Shown piece after piece: positions 18,801 to 26,066 of a DNA stretch of 56,075 nt (positions are counted from its first letter, which is position 1; the number at the start of each line of letters is the position of its first letter). The notes under the pieces were generated by a model, which searched no databases, was not told where the DNA came from, and saw nothing but the letters and a program-made list of their open reading frames with translations. Source of the DNA: a virus. Location: IMG/VR virus record IMGVR_UViG_3300021185_002716, positions 1 to 56,075 of that record; one strand, written 5' to 3'. The translations under genes were made by a program, and so were the position numbers.

Positions 18801-21022
18801 TAGAAGAACTGCACAGTATATTGAGAGAGGCTCCAGAAAACAGCGAGTTAGCAAATGCCGCTATGAGGTCGACATATAAGTACATGGATTCATTAGTTCC
18901 CTCTTATACATTGAAAGATACATTCTTCGGGTTGCAATATGCAGCACTTCTTTCAGGTGTTTCCACTCAAATACTTAACATAACTTCAGGATCTGCAAAC
19001 ATTATATTGCAACCACTGATGGAGATGTCGAGAGTAGATAGAATATTCACAGGAGGATATCTTGATTTCATCAGAAGCATAGGGGTTGGCACAACTAAAA
19101 GAGGTTTCGAGCAAGGCCGAAACATGGCAATGGATATTCTTAAAAATGGATCCAGAGTTGACAAGTATCAAAACTCAGAAGCAAATCCGGAGGCGGGAAG
19201 TTATAATGTTCTAGAGACAACAGAATTTAAAGGAGGTAAAAAGAACCCATACAACTATTATAAATTTGTAGGTAGAGTATTGAACGCTACAGATAGATTT
19301 ATAAGTAAGGTTGGTTATGAAGGAAGGTACTTTAATTACCTTCTTGATCAGTTAAGAAAAGATGGTGTACCAAAAAGTGAATTAAGAAAGAGAGCATCTG
19401 ATTTATACTTAGCGACAGAAGTAAGTAGGCATGCCAAAAAAGAGATGGAGTCATTGATGGGTAGACTGCGAGAGGCGGATCCCAACACAGACTTTAGTAA
19501 TATTGAAAAAGTCCGAATGAGAGAACTCATGCACGAAGCACTTGTTGCAAGGTATAGTGAGGATTTTATTGGTAAGCCTGATGCCGAACTAGAGACCATG
19601 AAAGAGAAAGAAAACTTTGACGGGTCTATAGAAGAGTATAAGGAATATCTAAAAGCAATGAAGGAGGCTGAAATCAAAGGGCTTTCTATTGATGCTACCC
19701 TTGCTAGTAATGCTCAAGTGTTTATAGACAATAGACCTGGAAGTCTTGCACAACCAGTTGCATGGATGGCTAACTACATCCGCACATTATCAAACAATCC
19801 AAAAGCAGGCTTTGGTAGGCAACTTGTTTTAAAATCGTTTGTTCCTTTTACAAGCATCATCGGCTCAATCGGAGAGTATATGATAGATGTAGCACCAGGT
19901 ATAGGTGTGGCAAGAGGTTATAAAGCAGAAGATGGATTGGGAGAAAAAGGATCTAGATTGAGAGACGAACAAATGTCAAGAGCGTATTTTGGCACAACGT
20001 CATTTATGGGTCTAGCCGCTTTAGCAGCAATGTCATATGAAGATGACGATGATGATCCGTTCTTTGAAGTTAGTGGTGGAGGTTACAATAACTCAAACCA
20101 ATACACAAGAAACGACATGAAGAACGCTCCACTACCTCCATATACAATTAAGGTTGGTAATAAGACGATGGACTACAGAAACATTATTCCTTTATCAATA
20201 CCCCTTGCTATCATAGGAAACTATATGGAGACACATAAAATGACCGGTGGAAAAGGTGAGGTCTTTGATGATATGATGGAAAGAACACTTATTGCTTATG
20301 CAAACTCTGTTAACCTTATTATGGATTCATCGGTACTTACTTCCGTAAGAGAGTTGAGTGAGGCGGTGTTTGGACAGGTAACTGGTCGTGGATCGCAATT
20401 TGATCCTAACACAGTAGATGATTCTAGTGTTACAAAAACATTGGACAGAATTTCAAAGACAGCCATAAGATCTGTTGGAGGTACCCTATTAAGGCCAATG
20501 CCACAAAATCTAAATTTGTTTAGACAGGTAACAAAGATCTTTGATGCTACATCATATAGTGCGGGCGATGTAAAGAACGCATTGTTATATGCCGCAGGTC
20601 TAAGTCAGATTGCAGGACAACCTAGGATAGATGCTTTTGGTGAAAAGACTAAGAGTTACCCTGGAGAAACTGTGATACCATACACTCACTGGCTCAATGT
20701 TAGAGGTGATGACAGAAGGTGGCAGTTTATTGACAAGCACAATGCTTACCCAGGTAAAATCCAAAACAGACCTATGAGGGTTGGTAATGAAATGAGAACC
20801 CTTACTGATGATGAACTTTATCAGCATCAAATAACAACGGGTCAAGAGTTTAGTAGAATGTTGACTAATTATATTAAAGGACAAGGGCAATTGGAAGACA
20901 GAATATTAACCACATCTGGAAGATCACAAAGCATGCATAAGATGAATATCCAAAAAATGTGGAGAGCGGCACAAGCAAAATCAAAACTTAAGAATGTAAA
21001 CACCTGGAGAAACAACGATTAA
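12806..21022 (+). CDS. Giant polyvalent virion protein: membrane segments, ParB-like and metallopeptidase modules
   Basis: A 2738-residue protein, the longest in the window. In order: a helical N-terminus; Gly/Ala-rich hydrophobic stretches at about 300-330 and 425-455; a ParB/sulfiredoxin-like module at about 740-815 (AVIDESGNVLDGMKRMVAAY); a zinc metallopeptidase motif HEFAH at 919-923 with a following Glu at 926; a region at about 1320-1405 resembling other large polyvalent proteins (DDLQAYLWFAEKDLW); hydrophobic helices near 2050; and a C-terminal part (about 2300-2420) recalling the LPD38 type, followed by an acidic DDDDD patch. Such multi-domain proteins are thought to travel in the capsid and be ejected into the host cell. 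The peptidase may process virion or host proteins; substrates are unknown. Confidence 0.7.
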   Translation: MEDEEILGVDPFVDLSIEDREDKLTILADRLRRSSGTGMTNFAIQDIQGVIPELNPEQFQDAVAWGNTFNRGRYEQGNELNSKFESLFPELDDLQFPEYENNNGSIDVVNKQLNPENAQNKWAGIQSAIDKGTDMYNNQQPDSVIENINLLPEGTDEDIKKNLIQYGQVLRHTDPEFNKRYTPGEDPFQTPESAYEFTKQARNFQGTKFKVNGLRYVAKNYDRNLYDYIEKNEDFFAYMPELRDDEEFMKMYKHHEKLASNYHDHIDNNFKELYDNEMRDVMQTMRLSGEGVVPGDYLSSSMAVGFGAIVESVGNLAGGIVEFGGKYGTNLVGGKTGLALDVALDAFAATTMTDEQRESVDGLSTAYEQRVGEVADNISHFFSSDNWKDTAIGQFAYVPDQVASASLSENPVYILPMTLKTVGEMAPAIAAAAYTGGGTLVAGGIMGGDQFFKAYHQTNKEARELGVDEEDAEAMALSIGLVTGGTSALFNNPLARKGAAAMMGIRSNSVKKAVDVLSKTGSRQAAVKAGTRAYAKEIVGENFEEIIQGSFENYTKYKYDAKSPNPVYGVDKFMSKDEFINTMILTTTATTLMASPGLGVSSTQLEKEAWTTAGLGYKTFESAVQKELKRKSPKFTAEVAQGMLDKAKKYEAIVLPMKEAGTKINQIVEEADFVYNAMNAPRAENAESTVEETIEEKKTEIKNGIPKPGAIVDGSKVVSVIENIGDSKTDKELSDKLGNIEGRTFKMKRVDLETLYQTNENFKNFVDENPDMEYEGSRKNAPAVIDESGNVLDGMKRMVAAYNRGQKGIRVLTEQEAVISKEKQSEADSLIDEIISPPKPSTGQEVDPETGDVNTEIEKLSNHFQRVFKGSEVTYDQQTFNDAAASVNLDPKKLKGFRDRKTNKIYINPKLATLDTPIHEFAHIWEDMLSEVNPEAHKKALKLIEGTKFHKDAVASGYGDRSLNEALVQAIGEKGAKIFKDPKRQSEFEKIIEQVKDMIKKALSLPAEADFDIKTSSLNEMIESSAEKLMTATSIDPTTDNEIDVDAIDMQRYKNPEREAISEFKALQETLKNDPTLSLIEPVMKDGRYQFEKRGKKLKIKISSQSYNMVNGLEKYFEGTLEQKINQIGDKIVDEYNANSTVEEVVKGMGWYKDLHTRMRNIFGGRTNFFGRLIGATSAQTDVRNNYKYAVMALKGYSNGAYDSYIEEYKEFIDRVEQYQNEEELNQFFNEYKGRAINAAKNLGQSTKIFDVSPDPKDIDETKRKLLNLWPKANVLYRTDNPTLRYGINSPATAKVLAGIWLNQTQQTKTNNFYKNVVGITTNPTIDLWAARTIRRMIYDGNIDRYRIPERAEAGVNEKALVNSGNISDYRLAEEVIINASEKLGMDPDDLQAYLWFAEKDLWLKNGWATGAAAKKGDFRDESSKEEITRYYLGLSTERPSYKNPVLDNQDKLEMLKEEGVSIEKDLRGQDLISLKVNTTKSQYLNDPERAFDAEMIVESSQDMTPVLKRVIESAKKYEQESVFMSEVLPIDERMDPETMERELTKRPNARPAVELQFVNPLSFDEATKFAQDNIEKEGVQIGPVKTAISGYTIITNESGDKAIGIKYQFVPEFVFENEEDITDDNIRQASIDWVNNAAETQINLENNENVLYFYKHYVDTFVAHNNQYNEILNKIKNGSEDIYKGTSKTRTKQYYQSKGRSSIESETSSGIDAQRNQDGGDRPRFSGTVPSDDGGSISQTEHRRLDTQKLPSALSGLLGKLKDKGFTSAELIYGIKSYSLKVNGKELTTEQARVVLSKYMSDNGFRQRGFETGSVEKAKDQDVGKEEVYDWVNNNPNYYKTMDMKETMDLVLEDVNSRGGFENVDVLKDLLKTDTTVKELARVQLARQAALHHYGLKVSKLRSEGASTAEIDSVIETMGQIERALAGDGTYSGQASAALRSWTAQTATTLIDRTELAMEKFNEDMDNKTKFGHFIHRLFGGKQKLESTTLSAEQKSKIEELHSILREAPENSELANAAMRSTYKYMDSLVPSYTLKDTFFGLQYAALLSGVSTQILNITSGSANIILQPLMEMSRVDRIFTGGYLDFIRSIGVGTTKRGFEQGRNMAMDILKNGSRVDKYQNSEANPEAGSYNVLETTEFKGGKKNPYNYYKFVGRVLNATDRFISKVGYEGRYFNYLLDQLRKDGVPKSELRKRASDLYLATEVSRHAKKEMESLMGRLREADPNTDFSNIEKVRMRELMHEALVARYSEDFIGKPDAELETMKEKENFDGSIEEYKEYLKAMKEAEIKGLSIDATLASNAQVFIDNRPGSLAQPVAWMANYIRTLSNNPKAGFGRQLVLKSFVPFTSIIGSIGEYMIDVAPGIGVARGYKAEDGLGEKGSRLRDEQMSRAYFGTTSFMGLAALAAMSYEDDDDDPFFEVSGGGYNNSNQYTRNDMKNAPLPPYTIKVGNKTMDYRNIIPLSIPLAIIGNYMETHKMTGGKGEVFDDMMERTLIAYANSVNLIMDSSVLTSVRELSEAVFGQVTGRGSQFDPNTVDDSSVTKTLDRISKTAIRSVGGTLLRPMPQNLNLFRQVTKIFDATSYSAGDVKNALLYAAGLSQIAGQPRIDAFGEKTKSYPGETVIPYTHWLNVRGDDRRWQFIDKHNAYPGKIQNRPMRVGNEMRTLTDDELYQHQITTGQEFSRMLTNYIKGQGQLEDRILTTSGRSQSMHKMNIQKMWRAAQAKSKLKNVNTWRNND

Positions 21023-21023
21023 C

Positions 21024-21446
21024 ATGAGGAAGATAGATAAAATAATTGTACACTGTACTGCCACACCAGAGGGTAGACCAGTGTCTGTAGAGGAGATTGA
21101 TTCATGGCATAAGCAAAGAGGTTGGTCACAGATTGGATATCATTATGTAGTTCAACTTGACGGCACAATAAATCCAGGAAGAGATGTCTCAATTTCGGGT
21201 GCCCATTGCAAGGGACATAACAAAACTAGCATCGGTATCACATATGTTGGAGGGTGTGACTTAGATATGGAACCTAAAGATACGAGAACGGATGCACAAA
21301 TTGACAGCCTAAACTACTTGGTTGGTTATCTTTGTGCTAGTCATCCGGGTGCTGAGGTTTATGGTCATAGAGACTTCTCAACTAAGGCCTGCCCAAGTTA
21401 CGATGCTAAGTTAGAATACAAACCAATACAAGATAAATATGTTTGA
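21024..21446 (+). CDS. N-acetylmuramoyl-L-alanine amidase (endolysin, T7 lysozyme-like)
   Basis: A 140-residue Amidase_2 enzyme that cuts the bond between MurNAc and the peptide stem. Visible active-site residues match T7 lysozyme: zinc ligands His10 (IIVHCTAT), His115 (GHRDF) and Cys123 (KACPS), catalytic Lys121, and Tyr39 in GYHYVV. There is no signal peptide, so it needs the holin encoded at 21893-22330 to reach the wall. Length is close to that of T7 lysozyme (about 150). It starts one base after the giant gene and overlaps the next small gene by eight bases, forming the start of a lysis cassette. Confidence 0.92.
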   Translation: MRKIDKIIVHCTATPEGRPVSVEEIDSWHKQRGWSQIGYHYVVQLDGTINPGRDVSISGAHCKGHNKTSIGITYVGGCDLDMEPKDTRTDAQIDSLNYLVGYLCASHPGAEVYGHRDFSTKACPSYDAKLEYKPIQDKYV

Positions 21447-21594
21447 TACATCGATTACGCTTATAGCAGACGGTGCTTTATTTGGATTAACTTATTATCC
21501 AAAAGAAGATCGTGCTCCAGAGTTTGAAGAAGAAGATTGGAATGAACTAAATATTTATCTTTTAGTTGTCAGAATAACATTTAGATGGTGGTAA
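21439..21594 (+). CDS. 51-residue protein in the lysis cassette, hypothetical
   Basis: A short gene between amidase and the membrane coiled-coil gene. The first half is mildly hydrophobic (TLIADGALFGLTYY), the middle acidic (FEEEDWNELN), and the end hydrophobic and basic (LLVVRITFRWW). It overlaps the amidase stop by eight bases and ends three bases before the next ATG, so the spacing is that of a real operon member. It may be a small membrane-associated lysis accessory; no family recognised. Confidence 0.6.
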   Translation: MFDTSITLIADGALFGLTYYPKEDRAPEFEEEDWNELNIYLLVVRITFRWW

Positions 21595-21597
21595 ACA

Positions 21598-21900
21598 ATG
21601 AGCGAACTGTCAGAAAAATCAGAGGTAAAACTAGATATTAAAACGCTAGTAGGTATTGTTATTGGTATTATAACTATAGCGGGCATCTGGTTTGATTTAA
21701 CTGCAAAGATTTCTGAAATTGAAAGTTCTCTTGTGAGGTTAGAGTACAACCAGACACTCAATGATGAGTTCAGAATCAAGTGGCCACGAGGTGAGATGGG
21801 TGCACTGCCCGATGATGCGAAGCAGGATTTAAGGATTGAGTACCTACAAAAAGATATAGAAAAATTGCAAGAATTGATTAAAGAATTACAGGATGAGTAA
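21598..21900 (+). CDS. Membrane-anchored coiled-coil protein (spanin- or holin-accessory-like)
   Basis: A 100-residue protein with one transmembrane helix at about residues 17-33 (LVGIVIGIITIAGIWF), then a coiled coil to the C-terminus ending KLQELIKELQDE. This is the layout of inner-membrane spanins or holin regulators. Its N-terminus closely matches that of the protein at 43371-43670 on the other strand (S-E-x-x-x-V-x-L-D-[IL]-K-T, then AG-x-[WY]-F-x-L-x-A), so the two look like paralogues. It overlaps the holin gene by eight bases. Confidence 0.65.
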   Translation: MSELSEKSEVKLDIKTLVGIVIGIITIAGIWFDLTAKISEIESSLVRLEYNQTLNDEFRIKWPRGEMGALPDDAKQDLRIEYLQKDIEKLQELIKELQDE

Positions 21901-22330
21901 ACCTAAAAAAAAATTTAAAGAAACTAAGGTGGGGTCTTTCCTTAGTAAAGTGGCACCTAGCCTTTTAGGTACGATGGGTGACATACTACCTGATGCGGGA
22001 GTTCTCGGTATCGTAAAGAACCTAATTGAAAAAGAAGATCCAAAAGTATTAGCCCCTCAAGATAAAGAAACAGCACTTAAGTTGTTAGAGCAGGATGCAA
22101 TAGAGATGCAAGAGATCACAAAGCGTTGGACCGCAGACATGAGTTCAAAGTCTTGGCTTGCTCAAAACGTAAGGCCGTTAACGCTTGTATTTTTCTCCGT
22201 TTCATACGTTGCGGGGTGGTATATGGACTATTCTTTAGATTCTATATCTGGAGTTTTATCTCTAATTGTTGGAGCATACTTCGGATCCAGAGGGGTTGAG
22301 AAAGTGATGGGCAATAATAGACATAAGTAA
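21893..22330 (+). CDS. Holin, 3-TM type
   Basis: A 145-residue protein. The C-terminal half carries the motif SWLAQNVRPLTLVFFSVSY, a further hydrophobic segment and the ending GAYFGSRGVEKV, the hallmark of the 'Holin of 3TMs, for gene-transfer release' family (PF11351). The N-terminal half is amphipathic and charged. It would form inner-membrane lesions that let the amidase out. It overlaps the upstream coiled-coil gene by eight bases, and the next gene by one base (TAATG). Confidence 0.85.
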   Translation: MSKPKKKFKETKVGSFLSKVAPSLLGTMGDILPDAGVLGIVKNLIEKEDPKVLAPQDKETALKLLEQDAIEMQEITKRWTADMSSKSWLAQNVRPLTLVFFSVSYVAGWYMDYSLDSISGVLSLIVGAYFGSRGVEKVMGNNRHK

Positions 22331-22467
22331 TGGCAAGATTAATAGCATCGGCTTATATCGAGAAGCCTAAAAAAAAGAGACCTGGTGTTCACGCAAAAAC
22401 AAAAACATCCAAGTCTCCTGGTAGTAAGAACTACCGTAAATCTTATCGGGGGCAAGGAAGAAATTAA
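22330..22467 (+). CDS. 45-residue basic protein (RPGVHAKTKTS ... RGQGR type)
   Basis: A very basic short protein that shares one base with the holin stop (TAATG). The pattern KKKRPGVHAKTKTSKSPGS followed by NYRKSYRGQGR is one I recognise from small proteins encoded next to lysis or terminase genes in many marine phages, so it is likely conserved and real despite its size. It has no membrane segment or cysteines and may bind nucleic acid. It closes the plus-strand late operon: the convergent minus-strand gene ends only six bases further on, and no terminator hairpin is seen between them. Confidence 0.75.
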   Translation: MARLIASAYIEKPKKKRPGVHAKTKTSKSPGSKNYRKSYRGQGRN

Positions 22468-22473
22468 ATCCAC

Positions 22474-22800
22474 TTATATTCCCCAAGATTTATTGGTAAA
22501 CCACTTAACAGTTTCACTTGGTTTAGCACCCTCGATCTCTTCTTGATCTCTAAGAGCAACCAAAAGAAGAATAAGATAACCAACAAGATCTTTGACGGTA
22601 TCTTCAGTCTTGTCATATATACCCTTTTGTTCTATCCTTGATATCTTATCATCGATTCTAGCACATAAAGATTCTACAGCGTTACCATCACTGAATATCT
22701 TAACAGGGTTTGTTGCGGAATCCCCGTATGCTTCGTTCTTTGAAATAAGAAGGCCGATGATTTCGGCACCGACCCTCTCAATTTTCTCTCTCGTATTCAT
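22474..22800 (-). CDS. Nmad1 / MazG-like nucleotide-metabolism protein (DUF1599)
   Basis: A 108-residue all-helical protein with the signature NEAYGDSATNPVKIFS, then ARIDDKISRI and EDTVKDLVGYLILL, typical of the DUF1599 or 'nucleotide modification associated domain 1' family related to MazG/dUTPase-type helical folds. The conserved D/E residues in those motifs would bind metal and nucleotide. In phages such proteins are thought to act on nucleotide pools or DNA modification. It is the last gene of the minus-strand early region and shares one base with the upstream gene. Confidence 0.8.
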   Translation of the reverse strand: MNTREKIERVGAEIIGLLISKNEAYGDSATNPVKIFSDGNAVESLCARIDDKISRIEQKGIYDKTEDTVKDLVGYLILLLVALRDQEEIEGAKPSETVKWFTNKSWGI

Positions 22801-23162
22801 TAAAATGCAAGATCGTTTACAGCGTTTTCAACTTTTTGAGCATGGTTGTTATTGCTGTTAGGAATATTACCATCCGCATAGGTAATCTTCCAGGCATTAG
22901 CATTTGCTGTTCTAAGTTCGCCATTACGATCTGTGTAACTTCTTAGGTTAACAGACACCTTCACTTCGTCACCGACATTATAAGCATTGAATAGGTTTGC
23001 TTTAGCACCAATGGCTTCAACAGGATAGTCCACAGGATACTGTGAGTCACCACCTAGTTCAACTGTTAATACTCTTTTTTCAATATCTCCTTTTTGAGTT
23101 TGAATGGTTTGTGCATCAGAGATTTTTTTGATGCGACCTTGTAATTCTACTGAATTTGACAT
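22800..23162 (-). CDS. DUF3127-type OB-fold, ssDNA-binding-like protein
   Basis: A 120-residue protein. The pattern VELQGRIKKISDAQT, then 'NVGDEVKVSVNL' and 'NANAWKITY', followed by a flexible N-rich tail and an acidic-hydrophobic end (VENAVNDLAF), fits the DUF3127 family common in Bacteroidota and their phages. That family is predicted to have an OB fold and probably serves as the phage single-strand binding protein. The tail resembles the acidic C-terminal tip of SSBs that recruits partners. A second, shorter relative is at 26674-26931. Confidence 0.8.
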   Translation of the reverse strand: MSNSVELQGRIKKISDAQTIQTQKGDIEKRVLTVELGGDSQYPVDYPVEAIGAKANLFNAYNVGDEVKVSVNLRSYTDRNGELRTANANAWKITYADGNIPNSNNNHAQKVENAVNDLAF

Positions 23163-23179
23163 AATTATAATTTAAAGTG

Positions 23180-23419
23180 TTATATATATTCAGAGGTATC
23201 ACAACCTCTCGCCTCGAGATATTCGAGGACTTCACAGACTACATGATTCACATAGTCTATTTTCTTTATAAGAGTTTCATCCAACTCTTTTAATTTCTTT
23301 TTATCCTTTTCTGTATTAGTAACAGAAACTATTTCAACATGAGCCTTGTTATGGTCAATTAAAAGTTTGTCTATTTCTGGTATTTTTATTTTGTATTGTA
23401 CAGGCATTTCATCTTGCAT
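23180..23419 (-). CDS. Hypothetical 79-residue helical protein
   Basis: A small acidic/basic helical protein (EIDKLLIDHNKAHVEIV, then a K-rich linker and a second helical pair) without recognised family. It starts one base after the stop of the PD-(D/E)XK nuclease gene and is followed after 17 bases by the ssDNA-binding-like gene. It may serve in replication or repair. Confidence 0.55.
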   Translation of the reverse strand: MQDEMPVQYKIKIPEIDKLLIDHNKAHVEIVSVTNTEKDKKKLKELDETLIKKIDYVNHVVCEVLEYLEARGCDTSEYI

Positions 23420-23420
23420 A

Positions 23421-23768
23421 TTAAGGTGTATTTATTATCTTATTTGATATTAACATTTCAATTAACTCTAGCAGGTCTTCTTTATATAACACACAATACT
23501 CCCTGCCCCTGGGTACTTTGTGAAAAACAATAGGCACATCAGTTGCTCTGATCTGCATCTCTTCTAATACCTTTCTGTAGTTGGGATTTCGGGAGTAGCA
23601 TTTTGCCTGGACAGCAAAGTCTCCGGTATACATAAGATCAATCCCTTGATCATCCAACATCTTAGATCCGTATCTTGAAGTAACACAGTTTGTGAAACCT
23701 AAATTCTTAAAATCCTTTACTAAATCACGCTCATAGTCGTGACCCTTTCTTCTATTTTTATTTCCCAT
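23421..23768 (-). CDS. PD-(D/E)XK nuclease, Holliday-junction-resolvase-like
   Basis: A 115-residue protein with the core of the PD-(D/E)XK fold: Glu13 in GHDYERDLV, Asp44 in DDQGIDLMY and Gln54-Ala-Lys56 in DFAVQAKCY. The N-terminal RRKGHDYER and spacing resemble archaeal Hjc-type resolvases. Resolving branched replication intermediates before packaging is a likely role. The variant Q-x-K in place of E-x-K is tolerated in this fold. It overlaps the upstream gene by eleven bases. Confidence 0.75.
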   Translation of the reverse strand: MGNKNRRKGHDYERDLVKDFKNLGFTNCVTSRYGSKMLDDQGIDLMYTGDFAVQAKCYSRNPNYRKVLEEMQIRATDVPIVFHKVPRGREYCVLYKEDLLELIEMLISNKIINTP

Positions 23769-24075
23769 GTCTTTTGTTTTCCTGATAATATTTATGGTTG
23801 TAACTAGATACGTGTTCTTTATTATTGTTTCTCCAGTTATGATTAGTCTCTAAATATTTTTCTCGATTGGACTCCACATACTTCCTTCTGTTTAATACTC
23901 CAAGAGATATCCCTTCAATTCCAGAAGGTTTGCTGTAATATTTTTTTCGATACTCCTTTTCTTTTTCAGGGTTCTCCAATTTTCTCAATCTTGATCTCTC
24001 TTTTATCTTTTCCTTATTTTTAAGATAATGTCTTCGGCTTGCTGCCTTTTGATCTTCTTTATTTTTGTACGCCAT
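23758..24075 (-). CDS. Basic helical protein with YY-rich repeats, hypothetical
   Basis: A 105-residue protein rich in K, R, E, N and Y, with repeating 'x-x-YYxxNxxK' segments. These resemble the linker helices found next to HNH nuclease domains, but there are no HNH residues and no cysteines. I chose the ATG at 24075 because it has the usual leader (ttaatttatATG) and gives MAYKNKEDQ; the upstream in-frame ATG at 24105 adds a non-matching hydrophobic stretch. It overlaps the preceding gene by 17 bases. Function unknown, perhaps DNA-binding. Confidence 0.55.
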   Translation of the reverse strand: MAYKNKEDQKAASRRHYLKNKEKIKERSRLRKLENPEKEKEYRKKYYSKPSGIEGISLGVLNRRKYVESNREKYLETNHNWRNNNKEHVSSYNHKYYQENKRHGK

Positions 24076-24394
24076 ATAAATTAAAATCTTTGTAGACATA
24101 AACATATTTGTACTTTACAAATGTTTTTATATCCTCATATTCTGCTAGTTTACTAAACCCTTTATGCAATAGATAGTAACAGTTACCCTCTGCCATCGGC
24201 CTAATGAAGTAGTCCTCTCTCTCAGGGACTACCTCATCTAACATAGCCGGTCTTAATAAATCTCCTGCTTCAAACTTTTTCTGTTTGCCAACGTGTCCTC
24301 CCCACCTGTTCTGTGTCCACTCAACTTTAAAAAGTTGTTGTTCATTGTCCTTTGAACCTTGGGAACTGACTATTGATTTCCTGCGTCTCGCCAT
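24059..24394 (-). CDS. Hypothetical 111-residue protein
   Basis: It begins with a basic tail (MARRRKSIVSS) followed by a compact mixed domain with 'EADYFIRP'-like and 'NCYYLLHKGFSKLAEYED' segments. It overlaps the 3' end of the primase-helicase gene by 53 bases in another frame, so its translation probably depends on that gene. No family recognised. By position it may assist replication. Confidence 0.5.
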   Translation of the reverse strand: MARRRKSIVSSQGSKDNEQQLFKVEWTQNRWGGHVGKQKKFEAGDLLRPAMLDEVVPEREDYFIRPMAEGNCYYLLHKGFSKLAEYEDIKTFVKYKYVYVYKDFNLYGVQK

Positions 24395-26066
24395 TTTCGT
24401 ATTCTGAATAACATGTTGTATCTAAATCATACTTGAACTCCTGCATACCGGTCTTACCCGTGAACCTCCATCGAACCTTCCAAACATGCACCTCGACAAG
24501 TTCTTTCTCGAAGTCCCGGTAAACAGTAATTCCATTATCTACTTTATTAAAAAAGTGGGAAGAGCCGCTTACGCTATAACCTGAAGCGACTTCCACTTTC
24601 CCGTTTTCTTTTTTCAACTTCTGTGGGTGAGCAACTAGCATAACACCACAGTCATAAGCCTCCTTGAAGATCTTAATCTTTGACAGTTGAAGTCCAGTGT
24701 ATTGATGTTCGTTCATTCCTCTCTCAATCTTATGCTCTACAAAAGCCCAGTTATCAATGATCAAACAATTAATACCCATTTTCTTTACTAACTCTTTTCC
24801 TTTGTTAAGTATGCCCTCCACGGTGAGATCGTTGTCCTTTAGGTTTATGAAAAAGAAATGTTTATTTATAAAATCAATAGCGGGGTCAAGTTCTTCTGGC
24901 TGAAGGTTTGTTACAGAACCCTTCCCAAACTTCTTACCTGCATACTTTTCTATTAGTTCTGCCACATGTACCTTGATGGGTTGTTTCTCTGCTGAAAACA
25001 CTCCAAACTTCCAACCCTTCTTTGCTAACTCAACAGCAACCTGATCAACGAAACTAGACTTACCGTGACCAGGAACACCTGTTACTAGAGTAAATTCTGA
25101 TGGCCTCCAGGACATTAAACGATCAAAGTTGTTGTACCCTATCGTATCGCCTTGAGGCATACCATAATTATAGAGATCGTGAATTTCTTTTCGAGAATCC
25201 GATGCTTTACTCACGCCTTCTAATGGGTAAGGTTTTGCTGAATCAATACATTTGACCAACTCTTCAGACCCATGCTTGAGTAAAACATCATTAGCATCTT
25301 TACAATCATCAGGAAAAGTCACTAACCAAATCCTATCCTTGCCAATTCTTCTCGATAATTCGTCTCTAAGTTTTATACCTGGACCATCGTTGTCAAGTGC
25401 TAAATATATTTTATCCTTGTTTTCAAACTCATCAATGCTATTGTCAAGGTATGTGAGGTTTTGATTTCCAGTTGACGCTCCATTTGGGACCGAACAGGAA
25501 AACATTAACCTGTCTTGTTGAAGACCCGCCTCATAAAAAGCCATAGCATCAAACTCTCCCTCCGTTATTATACACCAAGATGCATCTTTGATTAGGTCCA
25601 GACCATACATAATCATTTCAGATCCCTTGTTTAGTTTAAAGTTCTTCTCTGAATCTCTAAACTTGATGTTTATCTTTCTGCCTTTTCTTATGTAATTGAA
25701 TTGAATAACTGGTCTGTCTTTCTGGACCTGTGGCATATACTCAACGCCTTCTGTTACGCCAAAATATTCTATAGTAGAATCCTTGATGCCCCTGTCATGA
25801 AAGAATTTTAAAATCTTTGGTGATAATGGAGACGCCTTTACTGTTGGTAGTTCGTAATCAGATTTATATTCAGCAACAGATCCGTTGTCTCCACAGTGGT
25901 GGCAATAATATGTCCCAGACTCCACCCATACTCTCAAACATTTTTCATGTTTGTTTCTTTTTCTGGAGTGTGAGCACTTTGGGCATGTTGTTTTTTGAGG
26001 TTCTGTCCCAGTGTTATGCTTGACGTTAATGCCAAGATCCTGTAATTTAGTTAAGTTATCTGTCAT
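24342..26066 (-). CDS. Primase-helicase (TOPRIM primase fused to DnaB-type helicase)
   Basis: A 574-residue protein of T7 gp4 plan. Zinc-binding Cys28, Cys31, Cys55 and Cys58 (CPKC ... CHHC) recognise the template. TOPRIM acidic residues are Glu169 (IITEGEFDA) and Asp225/Asp227 (ALDNDGPG). The helicase has Walker A GVPGHGKS at 330-337 and Walker B ending at Asp438 (INCLIIDNW), followed by a late SGSSHF motif. It makes primers and unwinds DNA at the phage fork. The gene overlaps the loader-like gene upstream by four bases. With no phage DNA polymerase visible, it probably works with the host polymerase. Confidence 0.93.
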   Translation of the reverse strand: MTDNLTKLQDLGINVKHNTGTEPQKTTCPKCSHSRKRNKHEKCLRVWVESGTYYCHHCGDNGSVAEYKSDYELPTVKASPLSPKILKFFHDRGIKDSTIEYFGVTEGVEYMPQVQKDRPVIQFNYIRKGRKINIKFRDSEKNFKLNKGSEMIMYGLDLIKDASWCIITEGEFDAMAFYEAGLQQDRLMFSCSVPNGASTGNQNLTYLDNSIDEFENKDKIYLALDNDGPGIKLRDELSRRIGKDRIWLVTFPDDCKDANDVLLKHGSEELVKCIDSAKPYPLEGVSKASDSRKEIHDLYNYGMPQGDTIGYNNFDRLMSWRPSEFTLVTGVPGHGKSSFVDQVAVELAKKGWKFGVFSAEKQPIKVHVAELIEKYAGKKFGKGSVTNLQPEELDPAIDFINKHFFFINLKDNDLTVEGILNKGKELVKKMGINCLIIDNWAFVEHKIERGMNEHQYTGLQLSKIKIFKEAYDCGVMLVAHPQKLKKENGKVEVASGYSVSGSSHFFNKVDNGITVYRDFEKELVEVHVWKVRWRFTGKTGMQEFKYDLDTTCYSEYENGETQEINSQFPRFKGQ

